A stretch of 40,410 nucleotides of DNA from Pseudomonadota bacterium (GTDB lineage: Bacteria; Pseudomonadota; Gammaproteobacteria; Burkholderiales; REEB80). A program made the position numbers and the translations under genes. The notes under the pieces are model-generated. The model searched no databases. It saw only the letters and a list, made by a program, of their open reading frames with translations, and was not told where the DNA came from. The stretch is from the NCBI GenBank assembly GCA_028873515.1, contig JAGWIG010000023.1, forward strand, positions 1-40,410. Direction: 5' to 3'. This document shows, piece after piece, positions 6,391-16,007 of the stretch; within the stretch, counting starts at the first letter, position 1, and each line of letters starts with the position of its first letter.

Positions 6391-6678
6391 CTACTTCATG
6401 TATTCCTTTAGACTGATGATGTCAGCAGTGGACTCAAAGTCAGGCAGTTCCTCCACCAGACCTTGCAGTCCCTTATTGCTTTCCGGCAGCGCCTGAATGC
6501 CGTTATCCTTCAGAAACTGCCTAGCCACATTAAGTGCTGCTGGGTTCCTTTTCTTACCTATAACCTCTCCAGTCTCCCGGTCAACGATGGGTTCCGGCTG
6601 GATGGCCTCTTTCAGTGCTTCTGCAAGTTCTGCGTGAAGATTGCTGAGAGTTTCTTCGGTAGCAGTGTTGTTAGCCAT
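6391..6678 (-). CDS. Terminase small subunit
   Basis: 95 residues (T7 gp18 has 89), the DNA-recognition subunit that works with the split large subunit just downstream. It begins MANNTATEETLSNLHAE, with AGGAAG immediately before the ATG at 6678. It carries the family layout of an N-terminal helix pair, a linker with RETGEVIGKKRNPAAL, a second helical segment ARQFLKDNGIQALP and an acidic C-terminus (LVEELPDFESTADI). The upstream extension to 6750 overlaps the gap to the holin-like gene and is not needed. Confidence 0.85.
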   Translation of the reverse strand: MANNTATEETLSNLHAELAEALKEAIQPEPIVDRETGEVIGKKRNPAALNVARQFLKDNGIQALPESNKGLQGLVEELPDFESTADIISLKEYMK

Positions 6679-6762
6679 CTTCCTGTTCTCCGTTAGGGTG
6701 CTCTCCTGATTCGACGGGAAGACGGTCTTCGTCATACCAGTTGTCAGCATCGATCATATGTG

Positions 6763-6999
6763 TCATAAGTGTACTGCCCCTTGTAACCGCAGTTTGTCCC
6801 AAAGGAACGTAAAGAATGCCCAGACACAGGCTATGGTTAGGGAGATACCCCCGAACATGCCTTTATGTCTAGCCATGCTAATCTGTAGGTCACTGACAGT
6901 TTCAGTCAGTGACTTCAGAGCTTCTTTAGTTTCCTTCATGTCCTCCGCCAGTAGACGGAGGGTTGTCTCTGTAAAAGCTGCTTGTTGGTGTCTGGTCAT
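6763..6999 (-). CDS. Holin-like protein with one membrane segment
   Basis: 78 residues beginning MTRHQQAAFTETTL. Residues about 10-45 form a charged heptad-patterned helix (LLAEDMKETKEALKSLTETV), followed by one hydrophobic segment GMFGGISLTIACVWAFFTFL and a short basic tail. This is the usual plan of small phage membrane proteins next to the terminase, where T7 has its class II holin gp17.5. The ATG overlaps the previous stop. Together with the 21533-21757 protein there are two holin candidates; which one triggers lysis cannot be told. Confidence 0.65.
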   Translation of the reverse strand: MTRHQQAAFTETTLRLLAEDMKETKEALKSLTETVSDLQISMARHKGMFGGISLTIACVWAFFTFLWDKLRLQGAVHL

Positions 7000-7000
7000 G

Positions 7001-7336
7001 TTAGAGAGTCCCTGCCAGAGTGAACAGGGAATCAAGTTGAGCCGTAGTCCAACCTAAAGCTGTGGCAGCTTGAGCTATCAAGGCGTTGTTCCTATTGAAA
7101 GAAGAGGTGTCTTGATACCAGACTTGGGTAGAGATAGGCTGAGTCCCTACCCAAGTTTCCAAGGTTGTTAGAAGCCCTGCCTGCGCTAAGGCTAACCGCC
7201 CTTGTCTGCGGGTAACTACAGAAGCTAAAGCTTCGGAGGAACTGACGGCTACAGAACCAGGAGGGAGCCTGTCTATGAATTGTGTTGAGTCGATATAATG
7301 TAGAGCATTCGTTGTTAGGTCTTTATAATAAGGCAT
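7001..7336 (-). CDS. Probable tail fibre assembly/attachment protein
   Basis: 111 residues beginning MPYYKDLTTNALHYID. The opening 'MPYYKD...ALHYIDS...LPPGSVAVS' resembles the N-terminus of phage tail-fibre assembly proteins, which describe a displayed 'step' followed by a C-terminal helical DUF4376-like part. It lies just downstream of the fibre gene. The C-terminal helix (RRQGRLALAQAGLLTTLETW) fits. A longer start at 7432 would overlap the end of the fibre gene, so I use the ATG at 7336. Confidence 0.55.
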   Translation of the reverse strand: MPYYKDLTTNALHYIDSTQFIDRLPPGSVAVSSSEALASVVTRRQGRLALAQAGLLTTLETWVGTQPISTQVWYQDTSSFNRNNALIAQAATALGWTTAQLDSLFTLAGTL

Positions 7337-7368
7337 GGGTAGTTCCAAAAAAGGGGAGAAGAGGATGC

Positions 7369-8517
7369 TCAGTAACCGATAGCCAGCCATCTGATATTGG
7401 TTGCCCCTGTTCCCCCAGTAGACCATCCCCATTGGAAAGTGTAATAAGTAGGCGCTAAGGTGGTCGTATAGCAGAAGCCCCCAGATGAACTAGTGGGTAT
7501 GGAACTATCACAGTATTGGTTATAGACTGCTAGACAACCAGTTGGAAACGCAATAGGAAACGAAGGTGAGTAGTATGCCCCGTGAACTCCCGTGCAGGCA
7601 TAAAGCCCCCACTGGATTATCAAACCGTTAGCTAGTTTTGTATGACCGTTCCCTACTATAGAGGCTGCAAAGGCATTGGCAATAAAAGCTGTAGTAGCTA
7701 ACTGTGTGCTGTTGTCCCCTCCAGCAGCGGTGGGGGCAGTTGGGGTGCCTGTCAGTGCAGGGCTGGACAGGGGAGCGAAGCTGGCAGCAACGAAGGCTGT
7801 GGTAGCCCCTTTCGTTGAGTTTGTTCCAGGAGAAGCAGTAGGAAAAGTAGGGGTAATGGAGTAACTATTAGTCCCTGTCCAAGAGTTATTCGCACTCAAG
7901 CTGAACCCTAACGAAGTTACAGAGTTAGCTGCTGCTATCGCACTGGCTGCTGCTGCCGTTGCGGAGGATGCTGAGGATGAAGCACTGCTGGATGAAGAGG
8001 ATGCGGAACTGGCAGCACTAGCAGCACTAGTGGCAGCACTAGCAGCACTAGTGGCAGCATTGGCGGCTGCTGTCCCCCCGTAGTTAGCGTTTCCATAGGC
8101 CAATGTGACGGCATCTTGTGAGCTTACAGGGGCTACCAGATTGGCTAAGCGTTTGCTTCCGGCATCTAAGTACCCAGCAGGGCTGTAGGTTATGGAAGCG
8201 TTAGCGGTATCTAAAGCCTCTTGAGAGATATAGAGGTTCTGTGTCTGGGCCAGATTAAGGTCAGCCTGCGTGAGCACCGAAGCGTCTACAAACGTAACCA
8301 AAGAAGAAGACTTAGGAGTGTTCCTCCTGATGTCGATCAGGACACTAGAAGCAGGAGCAGTGGTAAAACTGACTGTAGTTCCTGAAGTTGTGTACCCCGT
8401 TGACTGCAAGGCACCTGCTAGTCTAACCTCTATATGGGACAGGGAGATGAAGGGGAAGGTTATACTAAAGTTCTGGGTAGAACCATCCCCTGTATATTGA
8501 ACATACGAATATGCCAT
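7369..8517 (-). CDS. Tail fibre protein
   Basis: 382 residues. The first 140 resemble the T7 gp17 particle-binding domain (MAYSYVQYTGDGSTQNFSI; FPFISLSHIEV; RRNTPKSSSLVTF). Residues about 145-200 are a nearly pure alanine/serine stretch likely to form a trimeric coiled shaft. Two copies of a 'TGTPTAPTA...NSTQLATTAF' type repeat follow. The C-terminus (NGLIIQWG ... FPIAFPTGCLAV ... NIRWLAIGY) matches the receptor-binding tip of gp53-like tail fibres. It is shorter than T7 gp17 (553) and has no visible enzymatic domain, so binding rather than degradation of a receptor is expected. Confidence 0.88.
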   Translation of the reverse strand: MAYSYVQYTGDGSTQNFSITFPFISLSHIEVRLAGALQSTGYTTSGTTVSFTTAPASSVLIDIRRNTPKSSSLVTFVDASVLTQADLNLAQTQNLYISQEALDTANASITYSPAGYLDAGSKRLANLVAPVSSQDAVTLAYGNANYGGTAAANAATSAASAATSAASAASSASSSSSSASSSASSATAAAASAIAAANSVTSLGFSLSANNSWTGTNSYSITPTFPTASPGTNSTKGATTAFVAASFAPLSSPALTGTPTAPTAAGGDNSTQLATTAFIANAFAASIVGNGHTKLANGLIIQWGLYACTGVHGAYYSPSFPIAFPTGCLAVYNQYCDSSIPTSSSGGFCYTTTLAPTYYTFQWGWSTGGTGATNIRWLAIGY

Positions 8518-8573
8518 TTGATTTCCTTATCGAATGGTGGAGGAACTGCCGGACTCTCACCGGCTACGTTTAG

Positions 8574-11500
8574 TTAGTCCTCTGGTTGACGGAGGGGGTT
8601 CTTCAAGGGATAGTTGTCACTGACCGAGTTTATCAGGTTTCTGATTACCAGGTAGTTAGGCAGTACAGTACGGAGACCGTTGGACACATCAGACCGAGTA
8701 GCCATGTACTCATCATCAAGGATTGCCCTGCTGACATGCTTCACTGCCCCTGTAACCCCTGTAGCAACATTGTGGACAGGACTTCCTGTAACAAAGCTGG
8801 TATCGTTACCTGTGGTTCTTCCATACCTGAACACTGGTTCACCAGAAGTGAAGTCAGTTGCCGTATCGATTACTGAAGGTAAGACTGACGAGAAACCTGC
8901 TCTTTGGAAAGCAGCCTTAGCGATTTCTTTAGGCTGTAGCCTTTTATCCAAGGCTTCCTGATCCCCAGCATAGTTAGCTGATGTCTGTGCCACATAGGTC
9001 AGCCCCCCCAGCATGGTGCTATAAGTCCACATCATTGCTGTGTTCCTATCCATATGAGACATTCCCCAGAGAAGCTGTTTACCATAGGCACCTAAAGTGA
9101 ACCCTCGAAACTGCATGAGGTTCTGCCCTAACAGCTTGTGCATCCAGGGGTGAGTCTCCCCACGCAACTGCTGTTGGACTGCCCGTCTTGCTTCCCTATG
9201 AATAGCTACTTTGAATTTGTCCATCATGTCAGGATTAGCAGCTGTCATGCCTTCATAGTCGATACCTGATAACTTACCGTCACCATCGAATCTGGCATGT
9301 TTCTTCAAGAGGCTCTCCAGTGACTTTAAGTCTCCTTTGGAAAGACCAGCAGTGGCTAGTTTCTTAAGCTGGACTTCTGTCAACTTGGAGTGCCCTAAAG
9401 CATCGTCCACGACCTTAGCCGCCACCACCTTGTAGCTGATCTGGTGCAGGAAGTTATTGATAGAAGCCATACCTGAGATACGGGAGGTTGCGTACTTCCC
9501 CACGTTAGCCATGTTCTCTGCTGCGGTGATTCCCTTGTGAAAGGCTACATCTGACAGCTTGGTTATCTCAGGGTTCTCCATCATGTCCGTGCCAATGCCC
9601 AGCATCATGTGGAGGTCTTTGGATAACTGATCCGATTCCAGCAGTCCACCTTTCAGAGTCTTAATGATTTCATTGTAGGAGGGAAGGTGCTGCATGAACA
9701 GCCGAGTACCTACATAGCCCATCGTGTTGCCTATCTCAGCTACCTGAGCAAACCCTGCCTCACCCATCATCCTGAAGAAGTTGAAGTCCCCCAGAATCTT
9801 TAAGCTTCTATTTACCAAGGAGCCTGGATTGTCCTCGATAGGTATTCCCATCAGTGTTTTATAGGAATCCAGCATGAACTGAGAGTGCTTGGCATGTATA
9901 GCATCAGAGATTCCATGATCCGAAGCCCATGTAGCTGCCTGCTCCATATACTTCATAAACTGGCTGCTGGACTTGATACCGACCTTAGCAAGGGCTGAAG
10001 CACCGGACAGCTGACGAGCATAGCTGTTCATCAGTTTACCGGCGTTGTTCTCGAATAAGTCAGTGACCTTTATCTTGACTCCTGGGGAAACCTCGTTGAC
10101 AAAGTTCTCATCCATGAAGGTTCTCTTCTTGAACCTGGGGATTGTACCTTTAGCGAGAGCTTCAGGATCATGGGGACGACCTGTGACAATCTCCATTACT
10201 GCATCTATGTCCCCTTCAGGAACGTTAATTTCCCTTAAGGATTCCCTGAGCATGGCGTATTCCTTACTCCCCATCATGCTGTTCATAAGCTGTGGTTTCT
10301 TATAAGGCAGCTCAGAGATGGTCTTATAGTAAGCCTTGGCTACCGTAGCAGCCTTCTCTGGGGCAATATCCTGGGCAGAACGGATAGCCTTGGCGATAGT
10401 ATCCACCACTGCTTCCTTAGCGGCTACATGAGTTCCCAAAGAGTCTTCCAGTTTAGCCAATAGCTTCAGCCGGTTATCCATAGAAAACTTACGGGTGATG
10501 TAGTGGTGAGCAGCTTCAACATCCTCAGCTCCCTCAACACCGTGACGCTGGGCTTCCTTAATCAGATAAGCTTCTATCTTGTGCATCTCTCCAGTCAGCT
10601 TACGGATCGCTGGGTGTACCTCAAGATCAGGGTTTCGTTTAGCAGCTGTCACCTGTTCCATGAAGGAGTCGTGGTGAGCGGAACGTTTCCATAGAGGTAC
10701 TGGATTGGTGGTAAGGTATTCCTGCCAAGCACTCCAAGCCTTAGCCTTAAAGTTACCAAAGGCTTGCTGATGGAGTATGTTGCCGTACTCCATAGCATTG
10801 ACTCCGTTTAGTCCCCCGCCCACAGCATTAGGGTGAATGATGTCGTTCATCCACCGGAACACTGGGTTATCCTGTCTGGCAAAGATAGAGAACAGGTCGT
10901 ATCGGAGAGGTATCTTCAAGTCCGTCCCTGGTAGCTGAACGTGCAGGAAGTCTGCTGGGTGATCCATTTCGATCACACTGCCTGGGGTCTGCGCTGCACC
11001 GCCAGAATGGTTTAGGTTCCAAGGTTCATCTGGAGCATGTAGTGTCTTCATGGCCTGCTCAGCTTCAGCATCAGGAATAGTACCATCCGCATACTTAGTA
11101 ACCCCTTTGAACACTGGCTTAACTTCAGGAACCGTCAGTCCAAACTGTTCACCATGCTTGGCTATATCGTCAACCTGTAATGCCTCAGCCAGTTTCCCGC
11201 CAGTAGTCCGTACAGCAGTAGCTTCTGTAGGTGTGAAGTGGGCACCTAAAGCTCCCAGTCCGAACCCTAAAGCGCCTGCAATGGCTACGTTAGAGTCGTC
11301 CCTGGTCAACTGCTGGTTATTAAGGTAAGCCTCGATACCGGCATTAGTGGCTCCATTGACAAGACCCCCAGTAACCAGCTTAGCCAAGAGCTTCCCCTTG
11401 AACGCTGCTGCCGATGCCCCGCCTGTGGCTACACCAAGGACTGCTTGCACCGGATCAATAAGGGAGGTTAACATCCTTGCTCCGAAACCTTTAGCACCAG

Positions 11501-11933
11501 CATTCCCTAAGACTTCCTCATTATCAAGCTCATGGAGTGCCTGATCCCTGATATGCTGCATGTGGTCTTCTGACTGTGCTGCCAGAAGATACTGCTGAGT
11601 TTCCGCTGGCAGGCCCTTCCCGTAATGATCCATCAGGTCTTTAGTAATCATAAAGTCTGGATCATGGGGAAACTGCTGTCCTTGGGTAAGCACTCGCTGT
11701 ATTGTAGCGTCCTGCTCCCAAGCTCTCCCCATTAGGTCACTGAAGGTAGGCTTGGGAGCGTAGGCTTGCTGATACTTATAGTTCTCCACCAGATTACCAT
11801 ACTCACCTCCAGTCATAGCTGGGGGCTGGGCCACTGCTTTCGCTAACTCTTCAGGGTTCTGTGAGGTAAAGGCTGAGTAGCCGTCAGTAGCTGAAGGAGG
11901 AGCGGTGGTTCCCTGCTGAAGAACTGTATCCAT
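8574..11933 (-). CDS. Internal virion protein, gp16-like
   Basis: 1119 residues, matching by position, size and composition the T7 gp16 core protein (1318) that is ejected to form the DNA channel across the inner membrane. It has glycine/alanine-rich segments (about 150-235, GALGFGLGALGAHF) that could enter membranes, and long helical regions afterwards. The N-terminus has no lytic transglycosylase motif, unlike T7 gp16; the lysozyme is on the gp15-like protein instead. The C-terminus ends NPLRQPED. It is preceded by the gp15-like gene with a 5-base gap. Confidence 0.85.
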   Translation of the reverse strand: MDTVLQQGTTAPPSATDGYSAFTSQNPEELAKAVAQPPAMTGGEYGNLVENYKYQQAYAPKPTFSDLMGRAWEQDATIQRVLTQGQQFPHDPDFMITKDLMDHYGKGLPAETQQYLLAAQSEDHMQHIRDQALHELDNEEVLGNAGAKGFGARMLTSLIDPVQAVLGVATGGASAAAFKGKLLAKLVTGGLVNGATNAGIEAYLNNQQLTRDDSNVAIAGALGFGLGALGAHFTPTEATAVRTTGGKLAEALQVDDIAKHGEQFGLTVPEVKPVFKGVTKYADGTIPDAEAEQAMKTLHAPDEPWNLNHSGGAAQTPGSVIEMDHPADFLHVQLPGTDLKIPLRYDLFSIFARQDNPVFRWMNDIIHPNAVGGGLNGVNAMEYGNILHQQAFGNFKAKAWSAWQEYLTTNPVPLWKRSAHHDSFMEQVTAAKRNPDLEVHPAIRKLTGEMHKIEAYLIKEAQRHGVEGAEDVEAAHHYITRKFSMDNRLKLLAKLEDSLGTHVAAKEAVVDTIAKAIRSAQDIAPEKAATVAKAYYKTISELPYKKPQLMNSMMGSKEYAMLRESLREINVPEGDIDAVMEIVTGRPHDPEALAKGTIPRFKKRTFMDENFVNEVSPGVKIKVTDLFENNAGKLMNSYARQLSGASALAKVGIKSSSQFMKYMEQAATWASDHGISDAIHAKHSQFMLDSYKTLMGIPIEDNPGSLVNRSLKILGDFNFFRMMGEAGFAQVAEIGNTMGYVGTRLFMQHLPSYNEIIKTLKGGLLESDQLSKDLHMMLGIGTDMMENPEITKLSDVAFHKGITAAENMANVGKYATSRISGMASINNFLHQISYKVVAAKVVDDALGHSKLTEVQLKKLATAGLSKGDLKSLESLLKKHARFDGDGKLSGIDYEGMTAANPDMMDKFKVAIHREARRAVQQQLRGETHPWMHKLLGQNLMQFRGFTLGAYGKQLLWGMSHMDRNTAMMWTYSTMLGGLTYVAQTSANYAGDQEALDKRLQPKEIAKAAFQRAGFSSVLPSVIDTATDFTSGEPVFRYGRTTGNDTSFVTGSPVHNVATGVTGAVKHVSRAILDDEYMATRSDVSNGLRTVLPNYLVIRNLINSVSDNYPLKNPLRQPED

Positions 11934-11938
11934 TATTG

Positions 11939-14875
11939 TTATTTCCTACTGGTCTGTTTTAAAGTAGTATCGAGGTAGTTTGCCCAAACAGCAGGCCCAG
12001 CCAGCATCTGCTGGTACATATCGATACGCCTATCGTTACGGACGGAATTACCATGAGAGTCTCTATAAGTCAGGTTGATACGCTGGCCTGCCTTCTGGAA
12101 GTCCCCTGCTTCTATATCCTTGATGGCTTCCTGGTATTTATCTATTGAACCTGTAGTGTACGCAAGGTCTCCCAGCACAGCCTTAACATGTGTAGGCAAG
12201 CTATCGAACCCTGGGCCGAAACCGTCCCTTGCTCTTGGCAGGTACTCATTCTTCATCTTATTGCGGAACAAGGTAACGGCCTGATCTGGGGTAATTTCCA
12301 CTTTCCCCGCCAGTACGCCACTAACGTTATCTGGAGGTACGCCAGCTTCCCGTAAATCTTTGGTAGCCTGTTCTTCCCCGTGGGCATCAATGTTGTAACC
12401 AATGCCTATGGTTCTGTGGCCTCCTTGGTCTCTATAGGTTGACAGCTTCATGCCTTCAGCCAGCATGGTTAAAGATGGGCCTAGTTCACCCTTAGCTGCT
12501 TGTTGCTGCGAGTAGTCGATAGTTCTCAAGTTGGTTCCTCCTGGATTCATAATATCTGTTGGGTACGAAGTACTAACTCTCAGCTGTCCCGATCCGTAGA
12601 GCTTCTGGGTTTTAAACAGTAACTCTTGGATGCCTTGCAGTCTCTGATTGTCGTTCGCTTTGGCACGTGCTGTTATCTGCTGGAACGGGGTGTTCTCCCC
12701 AACCATGTCAGGAGCAGCAGTGAATATCTGGCCTGGGCGTTTACTTAGCAGGTCGTACATAGGCTTCAAGCGTTCGACTTCCAGTGACGATAGGGACTGA
12801 GCTTCTGGAGAGTCAGGAGCAGCGATAACCCGCTTTAACTTCTGCATTAACTCAGGGTCTCCTGCTCGTTGACCGAGAGCATCTAAGTGGTCGTTGTAGA
12901 CTGCTTTGATCTGCTCAGGAGACAGCTTGGCAAGTACTGTTATCCCATCCCTGTCCTGTAGAGACACATTACCCTGACGGTCAGTATATGCCTGAATGTT
13001 GGAGATACCTTTTTCCTTGATGTCAGGACGCTGTTGAAAGTCACTGATGATGTTGTTAAGGGTTCCCTCGAACTTGTCCTTATCCAACCCTACATACACA
13101 TTAGCTGGGTAAAATGTCTTGCCACCGTTAACGTCAACTGTGTTCTCCGTAACATGAGCTATAGCCAGTTTTAAAGCTGTATCTTCACTGGCATTGGTTG
13201 TCAGCCGGAGAGCCTTGTATTTGGCTAAGGCTACGTCCTGAAGCTGGTCTATATTCTGCCCATCTCCCAGTTTCCACATGGAAGTGGCAGTGTCCCTGAC
13301 CGAGCTGTTGAGCTTCTCTATGGCCTGTTGGGTTACTGGGTGTTTCTCATTTGGATCACGATTCTTGAAGTTAAGCACGGCTTGAAATGCCTGTGTCTCT
13401 GAGCTGCTTCCTAACTGCTGAGCATCGTCATATACCCTGAGTAAGTCCATTTCATCTGAACCAATGACCTGCCCTAATCGCTTATTGTTTCCTGCCTTAT
13501 CCCTAAGAAACTCTTGGTAAACCTCTTTAAAGCCAGGAGGAGTCTGCCCAACACCGTTAGCGTCCTTAGTGTACGACTGAAGGGTACTCATACCAGACTG
13601 CATCAGGTTCTTGTACCCTGGGAGCATCTCTCCTGGAAAGGTGTTCATCCAAGCATGTGCTTTATCCAGAGCCTGCTTGAGAACATTAGGGTCGTGAGGG
13701 TTCTGCATCACAGGGGCGAAGATAGCATCAGATTCTTTGTTTCTCCACTTGGAAGCTTCTTCAGAATACTGGCCTGCTGCCATAGTGTGCGCCATCAAAG
13801 GGTTAGCCAGTGCTATCCTCTCGAAGTCTACTTGTTTCGCTTGTTTCGCTTGCAGAGTCCTAATTTGGTTAATCCGCTGCTCTACATCGTTATCAGTACT
13901 GATAAATGAGCCTGGGCCTCCGAAAGCTGCCATCACCATGCTAGGGGCATCCGTATCTGGAGTTACCTGCTGCATCTGCTGATCCCACTGAAGAGCTTGG
14001 GAAACAGCCCCCTCCTGCCGAGCCTTCAACGCCTTCTGTTCGTTCAGTGCCACGCCCTGCCTATAAGCATGTTCCATCGTAGCCCTGCCCTGATCTACCC
14101 GATCAGCCAGCGGGACACCTGATGGAGTATCCTTACTCATCATTAAGTCCATGTACCCCAAGTCACCGCTGGACACCTTAGCGTAGGCATGGTGCAGGAC
14201 TAACTGATCTGTCTCACTTCGGGGGATGCCTAGGTTAACAAACTGTTCTCCACGTTCCCAGAGAGCTTTCCGCTTGTCCTCTATGGTTCCTCCAGCATCC
14301 ATCACAGCACCGATCTGTCCAATGAAGTCCTGCCTTACAGCCTGCCGTTGGTTCTCCTTCTGCTGTTGCATCCACTGTTGCTGGATGGTAGGGCCGATAT
14401 GAGAGACACCTTGTTTATAGGCTTCAATGGAGTACGGACTGGTTAAACCCTTGACACCTTGGGACTGAATACGTTGAGCCGCTGCTAATGGGTCATAACC
14501 AGGATCGTCGATGTTCTTCTGCAAGTCTGCCATTGCAGCCACGTTATCCTTCTGAGCCGCATCAAGTCCCACCAGTCCCATGTAGGTTTGCTGATAGGCT
14601 TTACTCGCTGTCTCCGGCAGGACTCTATTAGGATCGACCATGTGATCCTTAATAGCCTGAGCCTTGTCCTGCTCGTCCAGCTCCTGGTTCTGCTTCTGAA
14701 CCAGGGGCATTATCCCTTGATTGAACATCCCCAGAGATTCCCCCAGTCTCTGAAGGTTGCTCACTCCAGGATCGACAAAGGTATTCACTGGGGCTGCTGC
14801 TACTTCCCGCTGGACTGGGTTAGGGTTGTCTACAGGAACTTGCTGTGATAATGATTGTGCTGCGTATTTAGGCAT
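11939..14875 (-). CDS. Internal virion protein, gp15-like, with C-terminal lysozyme
   Basis: 978 residues versus 747 for T7 gp15. The first 780 are helical and glutamine-rich, as in the T7 core protein. The last 174 residues (from about 805) carry a T4-type GH24 lysozyme pattern: catalytic E807 in LAEGMKL, D816 in TYRDQGG and T822 in RTIGIGYN, followed by the helical lobe (DQAVTLFRNKM ... LGDLAYTTGS). It would cut peptidoglycan locally during DNA entry. A comparable arrangement is known in phiKMV, whose gp36 has a C-terminal muralytic domain. All three catalytic residues are present, so activity is expected. Confidence 0.87.
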   Translation of the reverse strand: MPKYAAQSLSQQVPVDNPNPVQREVAAAPVNTFVDPGVSNLQRLGESLGMFNQGIMPLVQKQNQELDEQDKAQAIKDHMVDPNRVLPETASKAYQQTYMGLVGLDAAQKDNVAAMADLQKNIDDPGYDPLAAAQRIQSQGVKGLTSPYSIEAYKQGVSHIGPTIQQQWMQQQKENQRQAVRQDFIGQIGAVMDAGGTIEDKRKALWERGEQFVNLGIPRSETDQLVLHHAYAKVSSGDLGYMDLMMSKDTPSGVPLADRVDQGRATMEHAYRQGVALNEQKALKARQEGAVSQALQWDQQMQQVTPDTDAPSMVMAAFGGPGSFISTDNDVEQRINQIRTLQAKQAKQVDFERIALANPLMAHTMAAGQYSEEASKWRNKESDAIFAPVMQNPHDPNVLKQALDKAHAWMNTFPGEMLPGYKNLMQSGMSTLQSYTKDANGVGQTPPGFKEVYQEFLRDKAGNNKRLGQVIGSDEMDLLRVYDDAQQLGSSSETQAFQAVLNFKNRDPNEKHPVTQQAIEKLNSSVRDTATSMWKLGDGQNIDQLQDVALAKYKALRLTTNASEDTALKLAIAHVTENTVDVNGGKTFYPANVYVGLDKDKFEGTLNNIISDFQQRPDIKEKGISNIQAYTDRQGNVSLQDRDGITVLAKLSPEQIKAVYNDHLDALGQRAGDPELMQKLKRVIAAPDSPEAQSLSSLEVERLKPMYDLLSKRPGQIFTAAPDMVGENTPFQQITARAKANDNQRLQGIQELLFKTQKLYGSGQLRVSTSYPTDIMNPGGTNLRTIDYSQQQAAKGELGPSLTMLAEGMKLSTYRDQGGHRTIGIGYNIDAHGEEQATKDLREAGVPPDNVSGVLAGKVEITPDQAVTLFRNKMKNEYLPRARDGFGPGFDSLPTHVKAVLGDLAYTTGSIDKYQEAIKDIEAGDFQKAGQRINLTYRDSHGNSVRNDRRIDMYQQMLAGPAVWANYLDTTLKQTSRK

Positions 14876-14880
14876 GAGGG

Positions 14881-15546
14881 TCAGTTCCTAGAAGTCGGTG
14901 CATAAGTGTTGGCAACAGCCCCGCCTATCTGTAGACCAGCAGCTATCGCTGAGGGGCCACGATTGGTATTAATGACACCTTGGGTTTGAGCGGCTAAACC
15001 TCTGGCACCTGCTTGTGTCTGGTTAACCTTCATGGCTCTATTGGCTTCCAGGGTCGAGATGTCCTGGTTAGCGGCTCCGGCTATCTCATTGTAGTTACGA
15101 TCTACAGACACCCCTGCTACCCCCGATTCCCCAGCAGAGACCATCATGCGGGATTCAGCCGCCATAGCGTCCTTCATCCTCTGGTTCTCCTGCTGGGAAT
15201 ACTGAGCGTTAATCTGGGTTTGCTCCAGGTTCTTCTGCTGCATGTTGTAGTTGTAGGCATCGGTAGCTGAGCGTTGAGCAGCGTCTGCCTGCTGAGACTG
15301 TCCGTACAGTTGGGCACCTGTGGATAGGGCAGTTGCTCCTATCATCAAGGCGTTACTGGACAGTGCCCCTGCTGTAGCTTCTCCAGCGCCATAAGCGGCA
15401 GAGTCTGCCAACACCCCTGCACCTACCCCTTCCATGCCTCCAGCAAATGCTGTAGCTGAAGCAGCCATCTCTGAGGCACCTATAGCAGCCATGCCGTCAG
15501 CAGCTGCCTCAGCTATAGCCGCTATGGCGGGGATAACTACACACAT
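14881..15546 (-). CDS. Internal virion protein, gp14-like
   Basis: 221 residues (T7 gp14 has 196), between the gp13- and gp15-like genes as in T7. An alanine/glycine-rich hydrophobic first half (IPAIAAIAEAAADGM ... LMIGATALSTGAQLYG) is followed by a glutamine-rich helix (NYNMQQKNLEQTQIN) and a C-terminal GLQIGGAVANTYAP. T7 gp14 forms the outer-membrane pore of the ejected channel. The two hydrophobic segments fit that role. The function is taken from order and composition. Confidence 0.8.
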   Translation of the reverse strand: MCVVIPAIAAIAEAAADGMAAIGASEMAASATAFAGGMEGVGAGVLADSAAYGAGEATAGALSSNALMIGATALSTGAQLYGQSQQADAAQRSATDAYNYNMQQKNLEQTQINAQYSQQENQRMKDAMAAESRMMVSAGESGVAGVSVDRNYNEIAGAANQDISTLEANRAMKVNQTQAGARGLAAQTQGVINTNRGPSAIAAGLQIGGAVANTYAPTSRN

Positions 15547-15555
15547 GGTAATTCC

Positions 15556-16005
15556 TTAATTACATTCCTTGTAAAACTCATAGAAATCCTCATGGCTCCA
15601 TGCCTGTTTAAATTCAAACCCTAACCACTCCAGCCATCTAATAGCCTTGCGGTTTCCCTTGTGTACTATGTTCCATAACCCTGAGTACCCCTGAGAAAGC
15701 TCCTCCAGCATTGGGGAGTTCGCCCTCAGGAACCGAGCCTTGTTACTGAACGCTTCCTCTGTGGCGAGCATCCAAGGTATCCCAGTATTGTTGTCATCTG
15801 GTGCCTTAGTTATTCCTACAATACACAACACCTTGCCATCTTCAATATATGTCCAGCACTTCTTTGATAACAAGTAAGAGAGTTCCAAAGCTTGACGAGG
15901 ATTGTAGCCAAGCAGGGCCACCTCAGTTACATCTGCTTCTCTCATTGTGTGGGAAAGCTCTATAACGTGCGCCATTAAAGTCGGCACTCTCTTAACTGTT
16001 GGCAT
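15556..16005 (-). CDS. gp13-like protein with an acetyltransferase-like fold
   Basis: 149 residues, in the position of T7 gp13 (138), an assembly factor lost from mature particles. It has a GNAT-like layout: VALLGYNPRQALELSYLL, a central strand VLCIVGITKAP, and the C-terminal GNRKAIRWLEWLGFEF, the 'N..AirflkklGF' element typical of acetyltransferases and of gp13. Acetyl-CoA binding is uncertain because the pyrophosphate loop is not clear. The ATG at 16005 lies just after the gp12-like stop. Confidence 0.75.
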   Translation of the reverse strand: MPTVKRVPTLMAHVIELSHTMREADVTEVALLGYNPRQALELSYLLSKKCWTYIEDGKVLCIVGITKAPDDNNTGIPWMLATEEAFSNKARFLRANSPMLEELSQGYSGLWNIVHKGNRKAIRWLEWLGFEFKQAWSHEDFYEFYKECN

Positions 16006-16007
16006 TG

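Noticed and set aside
10045-10305. Plus-strand frames inside the gp16- and gp15-like genes
   Set aside because: Antisense shadows of long, clearly coding minus-strand genes, without start sites.
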